A stretch of 64,000 bases of DNA from Haloplanus sp. CK5-1 (GCF_037201915.1 NZ_CP147505.1:2852001-2916000), one strand, 5' to 3'. Counted from the stretch's first letter, positions 45,238 through 53,507 are shown. Made by a program: numbers and translations. The notes: generated by a model from the letters alone, not told the origin.

Positions 45238-45414
45238 ATGAGTCTACTGCAAGCTATCTACCCGTTCGTCTTGGCCGTTCTAAATATGGCACTGGGTTGG
45301 TTTCTCTACTACCCATTGGGATCCGTCGCTGGTATCTTGCTCGCTGCGATCGGCGTCGTCGTCCTTCTCACCCGGATCGGAGGCACTGTCGCTAGTTGTC
45401 CACTCTATCGATAG
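45238..45414 (+). pseudogene. Small membrane protein with C terminus replaced by an IS end
   Basis: A protein of 58 residues as it now reads: MSLLQAIYPFVLAVLNMALG, a second hydrophobic helix (GSVAGILLAAIGVVVLL) and TRIGGT. After residue 50 the ISH3-type element begins and supplies VASCPLYR and the stop. Joining the two sides at the duplicated ACTGT restores a frame ending TVREHRLVLGDSG at 46942, giving an original length of 62 residues. The truncated protein may still be made, as both membrane helices are intact. No family assigned. Confidence 0.75.
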
Positions 45415-45575
45415 CGCCGGTGGCAAGAGTCCGGTTTAACACGATAAGAAGGCCGAAACGAGACGAATTCCACTCCTGACGCTGCACCGAGTTAGAAAAA
45501 TATCAAATACTTGGCTGTTGTCCGCTGTGGCAGTTATTTCGACGACCGTCAAAAGATAGCTGTCGCTGTTCGCCA

Positions 45576-45599
45576 GCCTCGCTTCAGCCGAAGCGAGGC
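45576..45599. terminator. Hairpin at the 3' end of the ISH3-type transposase gene
   Basis: GCCTCGCTT-CAGCCG-AAGCGAGGC, nine perfect pairs, four bases after the transposase stop codon as read on the minus strand. It probably ends transcription or blocks read-in from the flank. Confidence 0.55.
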
Positions 45600-45602
45600 G
45601 GC

Positions 45603-46796
45603 TCAGCCGAGTCCGTGCTCGTATCCTGGTGGTAACCCTTCACTGTTTGTCCGATGCTTTTGCTTCCAGCCGAGCTCATCGTCTAACACCTGCTCGATCC
45701 CGTGGAGAAACCCATCACTGAACGTGAAATCTGTCGGGAGTGCTCGCCCGCCACGCCGTGGCCGGGCGAGCACTGCCCATTGCAACACGAGCCACAACTG
45801 CTCCAACAGGAACCCGACACCCACGTAGAAGAGCCGAATTATCGTCGATGGCGTCGTTGTCAAAGCACGCGCTTCGCGGAACTTCTCATAGCTCTTCTCG
45901 ATCCGTGACCGATGGTTGTAGACCTGCGCCACTTGCTGCGGCGTGCGGTCTTCCAGACCGTACGCCGCGTAGCCCGTTTGTTTGAGCCCTGATTTTCCAC
46001 GATCACCGTTCTGGTAGGTGACGTTCACTGCCAGCGGATACGTCTGTTCGTACTCTTTGTCTTCACAGACCGTCTCTTCTGTCATATGCGAAGCAGTGAC
46101 AGCAAGTTTCTCCCGGAGCGAGTCTTTCCGGGTTATGACCGGAAAGACTGGCGGTGCTGTCTCCCGAAGAACACCGATTAACTCCCCGACGAAGGCGTCT
46201 CTGTCCATGAGGATCTGGTCGGTCTCGAATGGATATGTCTCGACGCGGGCGAGCACGCGCTCGACCGCGTCGGCCTTGCTGTCCTCGCCATCAACTGGTT
46301 CAACTGCCAGTGTTAGTGGCTTTCCCTGCGCGATGACGAACGCAGTACAGTACCGGTGACACTTCGTGGTTCCGTCCCGTGCTTCCATTCTCCTGAACTC
46401 GTCCTCGTCGTCTGGATGACCGTGGAACGGATTGTCCATGAAGTCCAGACAGATGGTTCTCGACCCGCCGCGGTCGAGAACCGTCATTGCCACCAGTGCG
46501 AGGATATCGTTGACAGCATCGAGCATCGGCTCTTTCTCCAGGGTGTGCAACCAGTCCATCACTGGCTCGCGGTTTGGCGTGTCCTCAGTATTCGTTGTGA
46601 CGCCGTTGACTGAGGTTGTGTCAACAGCAGCTCGTAAGACGACTTCCATGATCTCCTCGGAATCGAGGCCAGAGCCCTCGATTCCTTCCATCGGTATCAG
46701 CTCAAGCAACTCCATGCTAAGAGACTTCAACTGGCTGTTCGAAATGTACTCGTCCGGATCTGTGAGGATGCGTTTGAGTTTTGGTAGCCTCATCAC
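45603..46796 (-). CDS. ISH3-family transposase
   Basis: A 397-residue DDE transposase. Typical parts are LDRGGSRTICLDFMDNPFHG (first Asp), QILMDRDAFVGELIGVL (second Asp) and YNHRSRIEKSYEKFREARAL (Glu), as in ISH3/IS4-type haloarchaeal transposases. The frame is intact, so the element may be active. A palindrome, CTGAATCAG/CTGATTCAG (46816-46837), lies just upstream of the start. Confidence 0.9.
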   Translation of the reverse strand: MMRLPKLKRILTDPDEYISNSQLKSLSMELLELIPMEGIEGSGLDSEEIMEVVLRAAVDTTSVNGVTTNTEDTPNREPVMDWLHTLEKEPMLDAVNDILALVAMTVLDRGGSRTICLDFMDNPFHGHPDDEDEFRRMEARDGTTKCHRYCTAFVIAQGKPLTLAVEPVDGEDSKADAVERVLARVETYPFETDQILMDRDAFVGELIGVLRETAPPVFPVITRKDSLREKLAVTASHMTEETVCEDKEYEQTYPLAVNVTYQNGDRGKSGLKQTGYAAYGLEDRTPQQVAQVYNHRSRIEKSYEKFREARALTTTPSTIIRLFYVGVGFLLEQLWLVLQWAVLARPRRGGRALPTDFTFSDGFLHGIEQVLDDELGWKQKHRTNSEGLPPGYEHGLG

Positions 46797-47134
46797 GCAT
46801 CCATCCGGACGGCGGCTGAATCAGGCGACTGATTCAGTCGCGTCATTCTGATCACTACGTGTCAGCAACTGGTCTCTTGAGCCAGAGTGGACAACTAGCG
46901 ACTGTCCGTGAACATCGACTGGTACTCGGGGACTCGGGCTGATCCCCCTTCCGAGCCGTCTCGTTGAACGCACTCTCCGTCGGTCGCGTTCTTACTGACA
47001 GACACTGGGAGTTCGGAAAGACGCTGCTGTATACAACGCGAGGTGACGTGTGTAGGCAACAAACGCTGGGTGCTGGTGTTTCCCACACGATACGTTCTCT
47101 CGGTCGCCTCGGCCACGACAGCTTAGCTCTCCAG

Positions 47135-48203
47135 GAGGGTGTCATAGAACTCTTCTCACACCGTGATGATTGTGCTTCCCGGATTGTCTCCGCGTTCGTA
47201 GTTGGTGATTGCGACGACGAGGCGCAGACACAACGCGAGGAACACCTGCGCTCGTGCATGGACGCGGCCTCGGGCGTGCGTTCGCCCGAGGCCGCAGCCC
47301 TTGACTGATTCGTTGGTTCGTTCGACGCCACTCCGGCGGTTGTACGTCTCGTCTAGCGTTGATTGCTTCAGCTGAACGTCGTTGCTGTGTTTTTCAATGC
47401 GGTCTTCTACCCTGTACTCGATATCTTTCGGGTCGTCGGTGTTTCGTGGATTGTACGGAGCGACTGGCACGACCCCTGCGGCCAGCAGGTGGTCGTGCCA
47501 GTCGAGCGTGTCGTAGGCACTGTCTCCAAGCATCCACATCGGTTTCCCGACGGCGAGCGCGTCACGCGTGACGCGCATCGCCGTCTCTTCTGGTGCTTGT
47601 TTGCTCTCGGTGAACTCGGCTGCAATCGGGATCTTTTGCCCGGTTGAGACGATCGTGCAGCCGTAGCCGTAGTAGTACTCGTCATCGGTTGGATCATAGC
47701 ACTTCGATGCGTCTGGATCGGCGGGCATCGCTCTCACGTCGGTTGAATCGATAGAATACGTCAAGTCGAGCAGGCCCCGCAAGGCGGCCTGCTCGACGAG
47801 ATGGTCGAAGACCCGGTCAACAACGTGCTCAAGATCAGTGAGGAATCGATCGACCGCGTCTCTCGACGGCGGTCGATCGAAGCTACAGCTGAGCCAGACA
47901 ACGGTGTTGTTCAGTTCTCGTGCAACCGGACGGATACCGTAGATGTTCTTGTAATAGCAATGGAGAAAGCCACGCATCATCTCGGGCGGCTCAAGATCTC
48001 GTGTTCGCCCCGTCTCCGCCGGGGCGAACACGTCGAACCCTTCAAGAAACTCGAAGGAGAGGTGCTCGAACAACGCCAACGTCTCCGTTTCCACGGCATT
48101 GAAGAACGATTCTACCGAAGGATCATCTTGCAGGGTCGCTGAACTCATTCCACCTCAGCGTTCACCCTGCTCTTTGGTATGCGAACTGTTCTATGACACC
48201 CTC
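47135..48203 (-). mobile_element. IS5-type insertion sequence, copy 1
   Basis: A 1,069-base element with 16-base terminal inverted repeats GAGGGTGTCATAGAAC (47135-47150 and complement 48188-48203). It appears identical to copy 2 at 56678-57746. No target duplication is seen (left flank ...CCAG, right flank TGAC...), so the flanks were rearranged after insertion or recombined. Its right end is five bases before the start of the ArdC/ImmA pseudogene. Confidence 0.9.
47156..48148 (-). CDS. IS5-family transposase, copy 1
   Basis: A 330-residue DDE transposase. First Asp region: LTYSIDSTDVRAMP; second: MWMLGDSAYDTLDWHDHLL; Glu: RRSGVERTNESVKGCGLG. The frame is intact and identical to that of copy 2. 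The start at 48148 (MSSATLQDDPSVE) leaves 55 bases to the end of the element. Confidence 0.92.
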   Translation of the reverse strand: MSSATLQDDPSVESFFNAVETETLALFEHLSFEFLEGFDVFAPAETGRTRDLEPPEMMRGFLHCYYKNIYGIRPVARELNNTVVWLSCSFDRPPSRDAVDRFLTDLEHVVDRVFDHLVEQAALRGLLDLTYSIDSTDVRAMPADPDASKCYDPTDDEYYYGYGCTIVSTGQKIPIAAEFTESKQAPEETAMRVTRDALAVGKPMWMLGDSAYDTLDWHDHLLAAGVVPVAPYNPRNTDDPKDIEYRVEDRIEKHSNDVQLKQSTLDETYNRRSGVERTNESVKGCGLGRTHARGRVHARAQVFLALCLRLVVAITNYERGDNPGSTIITV

Positions 48204-48208
48204 TGACA

Positions 48209-49122
48209 ATGTTATCGAGTACCGATTCGCGGGTTAGCTTCGGTGATTCGGATACCCGCCACGATCAGATGCACAGTACCATCGAAGAGTGGATCGACGA
48301 CCTTGTCATCGGCGTCAACGACGCGCAGGCCAGCGTGGAGTTCTAGGAGTGGCTCGGCGTCCAGAGTCGCTTCCACGATTACTCGTATCGGAACACGCTC
48401 CTCATCAAGCGGCAGTGTCCCGAGGCGAGCCGGGTTGCGGGCTACCGGACGTGGCAGGAGGAGTTTGACCACCACATCAAGGAGGGTGAGTCGGCCATCT
48501 GGATCTGGGCGCCGATCATCACCAAGCAGTGCCCGGAGTGCGAGAATTCGCCGAACTACCACGAGGACAGTAACTGTGAGTACGACGAGACACCGCCCGA
48601 GGGTTCAAGCTTGCGCCGGTGTTCGATGTCTCCCAGACCGAGGGCGAGCCGCTTCCCGACCTGAACACGGAAGCGACCGGGGACACCGGCAACCTCGTCG
48701 AACATCTGACTGCCGCCGCTGATGAACTCGGTGTGACGGTGCGAATCGTGCCGGAAGCGGAGTGGACGCACGGTGAGGCCAAAGGCATCTGTGAGCAGTT
48801 GAGTCTCGTCGACGTTCAGCCGCTCGTCGAGGTGCGTGATCGGAAGAACGAGGCCGACCTCGCGCGGACGCTGATCCACGAGTACGCCCACGCCCTGCTT
48901 CACTTCGACGTCGACGACGACGACACCGAGCGGTCGAAACGCGAAGTCGAGGCCGAGGCGGTCGCCTACGTCGTCGGGCGGTACTGTGGGCTGGATACCA
49001 GCGGGTCGGCGTTGTACCTGGCCGCGTGGGAGTCGGACGATCCCAAGATCGTTCGCGACCGTCTCGACCGCATCAGTTCCACAGCAGAAGAACTCATCGA
49101 CGTGCTCGAAGACGGCGTCTGA
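48209..49122 (+). pseudogene. ArdC-like / ImmA-IrrE metallopeptidase pseudogene
   Basis: Remains of a protein with an N-terminal ArdC-type ssDNA-binding domain (FHDYSYRNTLLIKRQCPEA, GYRTWQEEFDHHIKEGESAI, WAPIITKQCPECENSPNY) and a C-terminal ImmA/IrrE zinc-peptidase domain (TLIHEYAHALLHFD; zinc motif HEYAH). It is broken by an in-frame TAG (within GAGTTCTAGGAG, codon 46) and by a deletion with frameshift near 48600, between ETPPE and FKLAPVFDVS. Such proteins are common on haloarchaeal plasmids and conjugative islands and help incoming DNA evade defence. An IS end lies five bases before its ATG. Confidence 0.82.
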
Positions 49123-49125
49123 ATT

Positions 49126-49167
49126 CTTAACCAATACTTGGTTCTACCCCCAATTTCGTTGGTTAAG
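49126..49167. repeat. Inverted repeat bracketing AbiE, left copy
   Basis: TTAACCAA (49127-49134) and TTGGTTAA (49159-49166) with 24 bases between, extended by one more pair. A smaller palindrome CCAATACTTGG overlaps the left arm. It lies between the ArdC/ImmA pseudogene and the AbiE promoter. A closely similar pair follows the AbiE locus at 52094-52134. Confidence 0.65.
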
Positions 49168-49218
49168 TCTGCTCGTCGCCGCCGTCCGCGGCAGTCGCAA
49201 GGCTAAAGCAGACTCGTA

Positions 49219-49225
49219 TTTATAT
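49219..49225 (+). promoter_or_regulatory. TATA-like box of abiEi
   Basis: TTTATAT about 30-36 bases before the ATA codon at 49255, which stands where a leaderless start codon would be expected. The whole stretch 49210-49270 is A+T-rich. Confidence 0.55.
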
Positions 49226-49254
49226 TCTATGTAAGAAACGCAGGTATAAGTATC

Positions 49255-50076
49255 ATAGAACAAACGCAAAATATACGCCAGGGTCTCTCGACTCGAGAAA
49301 GTCGACTCCTTGCACGACTCGCTGGCGCGGGTCACCAGATCATCTCCGTCGACGACATCGAGACGACACTGGAGATCCCCCCAAACACCGCCCGTGAGAT
49401 CGCCTCCCGGCTCACCGAGAAGGGCTGGCTCGACCGGCTCTTCCCGGGCACGTATCTCATCATTCCACTCACAGCCGGCGAGGAGGCCGTGTACACGACC
49501 CACGAGTACCTCATCGCTGCCCACGTCGCCGAGCCGATGTACATCGGCTACTACAGCGCCCTCAGCCACCACGGGCTGACTGAACAGGTCCCCCGGACGG
49601 TGTACGTCGTCACGCCGACCCGAGCGCAAAGCCGAGAGATCCACGGCGTCCCGTACCGCGTCACGACAGTCACCGAGCGGAAGTTCTTCGGCTTTGAGCC
49701 GACATCCATCGAGGGCACGACCGTTCAGGTCAGCGACCTGGAGAAGACGCTGGTCGACTGTGCGGACCACCCCGAGTTCTGTGGTGGTCTTCGGAAACTT
49801 GCGACCGCGATGCGCACCGCCGACGAACGGGGTTGCGACTGGGACACGGTCGGCGAGTACCTCGAGCGCCTCGACAACGGCGCGGCGACCAAGCGGATCG
49901 TCTACCTCGCCGACCAGCTCGGCATCGACCTCCCCGCCCGCGAGGAACTCGTCGCGTCGTTCACGAGTGGCTACTCGTTGCTGGACCCGACGCGACCCGA
50001 CAACGGGTCAACCGACAGTACGTATCGCCTCCGAATCAACGTCGAGCCAGCCATGCTGGAGTCGGCGGAGTCCTGA
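49255..50076 (+). CDS. abiEi: AbiEi-type antitoxin, without a recognisable start codon
   Basis: Open frame for a 273-residue AbiEi antitoxin of the type IV AbiE toxin-antitoxin system. An N-terminal winged helix is read as STRESRLLARLAGAGHQIIS and EIPPNTAREIASRLTEKGWLDRLFPG in part, followed by the AbiEi core (VYTTHEYLIAAHVAEPMYIG, YSALSHHGLTEQVP, SDLEKTLVDCADHPEFCGG). No ATG, GTG or TTG lies between the upstream stop (49204) and a GTG at 49489, which would cut off the DNA-binding domain. ATA-GAA-CAA at 49255 sits where related proteins appear to start, so the start codon may have mutated from ATG. The toxin gene that follows is split by an IS. Confidence 0.72.
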   Translation: MEQTQNIRQGLSTRESRLLARLAGAGHQIISVDDIETTLEIPPNTAREIASRLTEKGWLDRLFPGTYLIIPLTAGEEAVYTTHEYLIAAHVAEPMYIGYYSALSHHGLTEQVPRTVYVVTPTRAQSREIHGVPYRVTTVTERKFFGFEPTSIEGTTVQVSDLEKTLVDCADHPEFCGGLRKLATAMRTADERGCDWDTVGEYLERLDNGAATKRIVYLADQLGIDLPAREELVASFTSGYSLLDPTRPDNGSTDSTYRLRINVEPAMLESAES

Positions 50077-50466
50077 TCGCGATGATCAGTCAGGACCGGC
50101 TCCGGATTCTCGCTCGCGAACTGGGCGTTCGGCAAGGGTACGCCGAGAAGAACTACGTTAATTCGTGGCTCCTCTGGGGCATCTTCACGAGCGGCTACGG
50201 CGACAACCTCCTGTTCAAAGGCGGGACCGCGCTGTCCAAGCTGTATTTCCCGCAATCGTGGCGATTCTCGGAAGACCTCGATTTTGGCGTCGAAGGGGAG
50301 TACCAGGGGTCCAAACAGGAGCTCCGAGCGGTCCTCGATACGATTGCCGACCGCTCTGGCATCGAATTCGAGATTCGCGAGCACCACGAATCCCAGCAGG
50401 ACCACTACCCGACCCACTACGTCGACATCAGCATTCATACGGTCGTGCGTTAAATTTTACCGGTAC

Positions 50467-51539
50467 TCATGGACAGAGATAGTTCCAGATATTCGGTTCA
50501 GACACTGTAGAGAGTCCTCGTTGAATCTGCTGTTTTAGCGCTGAGAGATCAGGAATGAGACGATGCTTGAACCATTCGTTGAGTCGATCCCAGCACCCTT
50601 CGATCGGGTTGAGTTCCGGCAATTTCGACGGAAAGTACCAGACATCGAGATGCTCTTCACCTTCCTCATCTCCGCGCACGCACTCGACCGAACTGTCTTC
50701 GACAGTCTCGGTCGAGCGCTCATCACTAACATGCTCCCAGAGATCTCTGTTGTAGAAGTACCCAGCACGGTCAAGAAACACAACCAGTTCTTCACCGAAT
50801 TTCTCTTGGAGCGCACCAAGCAGCCAAATGCCTTGTTTTGACGTGAGATTCTCTTCGGTCCAACAGTAGAAGCTGTCACCGTCGTCGGTGACAGCGCCAA
50901 GCACTGTCACCTTATCCCATGAGTTCGATGTCTCTATCGTCGGATTTGACCCAATCGGGTACCAGCCACGGCGTTGAACAGTGCCGACGCGTTTGGTAAA
51001 CTGATCGACGACAACAACGGTTTTCTCGGTCAGTTCAGGTCGTTTTTTTGAACTGTCTGTTGAAATTCGGCCTCTTTCTCTGTGTCAGCTTCGTGATTGC
51101 GCGGCCGTGCTGTCCGGCAGGACAGCCCGGCCTTCCCCATCAACTTTCGTCCATGACCCTTGCTGTATTCGACATCATACTCCTCTCTAACGTGGTGTAA
51201 CAGGAGCTTCGTTGACCACGCTTGCTGATCGTAGCCCCGCTCAGTTGGTGGCTCTTGCAGATGATCGAACAACTCCTCGCGCTGATTGTCTGCAAGTTTC
51301 GAGGGCCGTCCAGGTCGAGACTGGTCGTAGGGTGCCTGCTCGATCGGTTCTTCGTCGAACCGATCGAGCCAATTGCGGATCGTTTTCTCGACAACATCGT
51401 GGCGTTCGGCGAGTCTGTCGATTTCATCACCCTGCTTCCGGCCGATCGCCGCGAGAACACGTTCTCGCGGGATCTCTCCTTCCGTTTGCTCACGTAACTC
51501 GTGGAGTTCTTCCAGAGTAATATCGTCCAGCCGGCCCAT
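50467..51539 (-). CDS. IS630-family transposase in two frames with a slippery site
   Basis: The first frame (51539-51030, 169 residues, MGRLDDITLEELHELREQ) holds the HTH domain (RLAERHDVVEKTIRNWLDRF and RPGRPSKLADNQREELFDHL). It ends shortly after an A-AAA-AAC heptamer (51042-51049, minus strand). Moving to the -1 frame there continues directly into KTVVVVDQFTKRVGTVQRRG, LVVFLDRAGYFYNRDLW and KLPELNPIEGCWDRLNEWF, which carry the D, D and E of the catalytic triad. Programmed -1 frameshifting would give a fusion of about 357 residues. Alternatively it is a simple frameshift mutation. Confidence 0.78.
51042..51049 (-). promoter_or_regulatory. A_AAA_AAC slippery heptamer in the IS630-type transposase
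   Basis: Seven A then C on the minus strand, in the phase A-AAA-AAC of the first transposase frame, followed eleven bases later by the stop of that frame. The -1 frame downstream is open and coding. Confidence 0.65.
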
Positions 51540-52093
51540 TACGAGAGAATACGACTACTGTAGTAAATACTTTCGCACGACCGTATCAGTACCGCGCCGT
51601 CCTCAACCACCCCAACACGACCAGCATCGACGTGATGGTCGACGAGCACGTCGCCTTCGACCCCGTTCAGCACACTCACGCGCACGAAGATGTGCCCGAA
51701 TTCGATCTCCAGGCGTACAGCGTCGAGGAGATCTTCGCCGAAAAGCTCCGAGCGATCTACCAGCGCGGAGCCGCCCGTGACTACTACGACCTCTATCAGC
51801 TGCTCGAAACCGATTCGGTCACCATCAACTTTGCCGACGTGGGGCCCGCTTTCGACGCGAAGTGTAAACACGATGGGCTCACCGTTGATCTGAACGACGG
51901 ACTCCAGGACGAGCAACAAGAGACGATCCGCCACCAGTGGGAGACCACGCTGCCGGACCTGACCGGTGATCCGCCGGCGTTCGAGATGGTCTGGGAACAG
52001 TTGGATACGGCGATCTCCCAACAGGGATCGTCGTAGGCAACGGCCGATATCGGTGTCGATGGCCGATGGGTGCCGCATCCGGAACTCTGGGGG

Positions 52094-52134
52094 TTTAACC
52101 AACAATCTGGGATCTATGGCTGGTGCGTTGGTTA
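52094..52134. repeat. Inverted repeat bracketing AbiE, right copy
   Basis: TTAACCAA (52095-52102) and TTGGTTA (52128-52134) with 25 bases between. It has almost the same arms and spacing as 49126-49167. The abiEi-abiEii genes lie exactly between the two copies. Confidence 0.65.
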
Positions 52135-52187
52135 CGTTTTTGAGCGTCCGTCGAGGGGCGGAGGCGCATTCCAGCCTTCACCGAATC

Positions 52188-52411
52188 ATGACAGAGCGAC
52201 ATCTTAGAGCTGTTCTGGTAGAAGCTGAGCGGGTTGCAGAACAGTACGACCAGGTCGCCAAAGCCACAAGGATTCCCCTGCACACGAGTATCTCCGGTAT
52301 GCCGTACTCCGACTTCTCGAAGGCGATGCCAACTCGATCCCCGAGGAGGTCCCGCAGGTCGATGGCGTGACAGTCGGATACGGCCGAGATCAAGCGATGT
52401 ACGACAGTTGA
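52188..52411 (+). pseudogene. Frameshifted small gene of unknown function
   Basis: An ATG frame reads MTERHLRAVLVEAERVAEQY then loses sense near 52270; another frame continues from about 52280 with HEYLRYAVLRLLEGDANSIP and GVTVGYGRDQAMYDS to a stop at 52409. Together they suggest one small acidic protein broken by a frameshift. No family recognised. Confidence 0.5.
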
Positions 52412-52720
52412 GGGTCCGACGTCGAGTGATGGGACACAGTACCGCCACAGGACGACTGTACGCGCTTTCGAGTGTTCTACCCTGAGGACCAAACACCGGT
52501 TCCCCGGGTCATCCTCACCGTGATGACCGCGCTGGGAGCATGGCGAGTCTGGGAAGGGAGTGCCGCTGCCTGTGGCTCCTACGATCATCGAGAGCGACGA
52601 GAAGTCCACTTTCTCTGGCCGGAGGGGAACCTTGCGGAAGCGCTCTTGGAAAACCGGATTCAGGAGACTGACGACGCTGTCGCTCCAGACGGAGGACAGA
52701 CAGGGGACGTTCGCGACCGA

Positions 52721-53008
52721 ATGCTCGTCTCGAATGGCTCCACCTCGGCCGATGATCTCGAGCCACGAACGAAACGCGCTGTCGAGGAAGCGATGACCGT
52801 CTCCCTACTCGTCAAGGGTGGTCGCTACGAAGTCGAAGCGGCGTCCGGAAATCGATACGAGGTCGATATTATCGGGCAATCCTGTACCTGTCCTGATTGG
52901 CAGCAGCGCGCTCCAGACGGTGGCTGCAAACATATGCGTCGCGTCGATCACGAAATCAAACAGGGGCAAGTCCCACGTCCAGATGGTCAGCTTCCACCAC
53001 AGGTGTAA
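52721..53008 (+). CDS. SWIM zinc-finger protein
   Basis: A 95-residue protein with a SWIM-type zinc motif: CTCPDWQQ followed by CKHMRRV (CxC...CxH). SWIM domains bind DNA or proteins; the haloarchaeal small ones are of unknown function. The part MLVSNGSTSADDLEPRTKRAVEE before it matches the usual N terminus. The frame is open further upstream (to about 52436) with YPEDQTPVPRVILTVMTALGAWRV-type sequence, which may be a fused or decayed other protein. Start therefore uncertain. Confidence 0.7.
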   Translation: MLVSNGSTSADDLEPRTKRAVEEAMTVSLLVKGGRYEVEAASGNRYEVDIIGQSCTCPDWQQRAPDGGCKHMRRVDHEIKQGQVPRPDGQLPPQV

Positions 53009-53040
53009 GCTCCTGTCTTGCTTCTCAGTCGCTTCTGCGT

Positions 53041-53066
53041 AGTAGTTTACTCTGGGGTAAACTACT
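53041..53066. promoter_or_regulatory. Perfect palindrome upstream of the winged-helix gene
   Basis: AGTAGTTTAC-TCTGGG-GTAAACTACT, two perfect ten-base arms around six bases, 28-53 bases before the ATG at 53094. It overlaps the expected basal promoter, so it is a strong candidate operator for autoregulation by the adjacent winged-helix protein. Confidence 0.7.
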
Positions 53067-53093
53067 TTGGCGTACTCGATTGAACACACCAAT

Positions 53094-53507
53094 ATGGACG
53101 ATGGCCTTGGGAACGGTGAGAACACGGCACCACGGGAACTCATGCATTTCGTCACTCAGCAGACGCGGTTCGCGCTGATCAACAACATTCTCCAGCACCC
53201 CGAGCAGTTGCCCTCGATGTACGAGCTCGAGGAGCTCAATCCCAGCGTGAGCGATGCCACCGTCTACAAGCATATCCAGAAGCTCATCGACGCCGGCATC
53301 GTCAAGGAGGTTGCCCTGGACGACGACCAGCGCCGACAGGGCTACCCGTGGAAGTTCTACGGGCTCACCGAAGACGGCCGCGAGTTCTTGGAGACGCACA
53401 ATCTGCTCGCCGCGGAGGAGACACTCCAGCAAATCTACGACACCATCGCCGATAAGCCCGAGAAGATGGTCAAGTACGAGAACGCCGCCCGTCCGGACGG
53501 CGTCTAA
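53094..53507 (+). CDS. Winged-helix transcription regulator (PadR/ArsR-like)
   Basis: A 137-residue DNA-binding protein. Winged helix: ELMHFVTQQTRFALINNILQ, MYELEELNPSVSDATVYKHI (recognition helix), GIVKEVALDDDQRRQGYPWK (wing), then FYGLTEDGREFLETHNLL, and a dimerisation helix QQIYDTIADKPEKMVKYENA. The family is frequent near haloarchaeal mobile elements. ATG 53094 is chosen; a TTG start at 53067 would directly follow the palindrome. It probably represses its own promoter through the palindrome at 53041-53066 (inference). Confidence 0.82.
   Translation: MDDGLGNGENTAPRELMHFVTQQTRFALINNILQHPEQLPSMYELEELNPSVSDATVYKHIQKLIDAGIVKEVALDDDQRRQGYPWKFYGLTEDGREFLETHNLLAAEETLQQIYDTIADKPEKMVKYENAARPDGV

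Larger units (their letters stand above)
45390..46900 (-). mobile_element. ISH3-type insertion sequence with complete ends
   Basis: A 1,511-base element. Perfect 17-base terminal inverted repeats, CGCTAGTTGTCCACTCT at 45390-45406 and its complement at 46884-46900, are flanked by a five-base target duplication ACTGT (45385-45389 and 46901-46905). It carries one transposase gene on the minus strand. Two subterminal palindromes (45576-45599; 46816-46837) flank the gene. The intact target duplication suggests a fairly recent insertion into the small membrane-protein gene. Confidence 0.88.
50440..51583 (-). mobile_element. IS630-type insertion sequence in abiEii
   Basis: About 1,144 bases with ends CGGTCGTGCG at 50440-50449 and the complement at 51574-51583, flanked by TA on both sides (50438-50439; 51584-51585), the target of IS630/Tc1-type elements. 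Further similarity of the two ends (ATTTAC / TTTTAC) follows inside. It carries a transposase in two frames on the minus strand. Confidence 0.82.
50082..52036 (+). pseudogene. abiEii: AbiEii-type nucleotidyltransferase toxin, split by an IS630-type element
   Basis: Two halves of an AbiEii/AbiGii toxin, a nucleotidyltransferase. The N-terminal half (50082-50439) has LLFKGGTALSKLYFPQSWRF and SEDLDFGVEG, the catalytic GGTxLxK and DLDF motifs; the C-terminal half (51584-52036) has QYRAVLNHPN, SVEEIFAEKLRAIYQRGAARD and YYDLYQLLE. An IS630-type element sits between them at a duplicated TA. By my reading, removing the element with one TA does not restore the frame exactly, so an extra lesion may be present. 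Without an intact toxin the locus cannot act as an AbiE system. Confidence 0.85.

Noticed and set aside
45388-45414. The end CPLYR of the small membrane protein suggested the DUF2892 family.
   Set aside because: These residues are encoded by the ISH3-type end repeat; the same repeat gives CPLW at the other end. The original end is VREHRLVLGDSG.
49253-49261. TCATAGAAC near the abiEi start matches nine bases of the IS5-type end.
   Set aside because: No second end, no element and no duplication are present; nine bases in an A+T-rich promoter can be chance.
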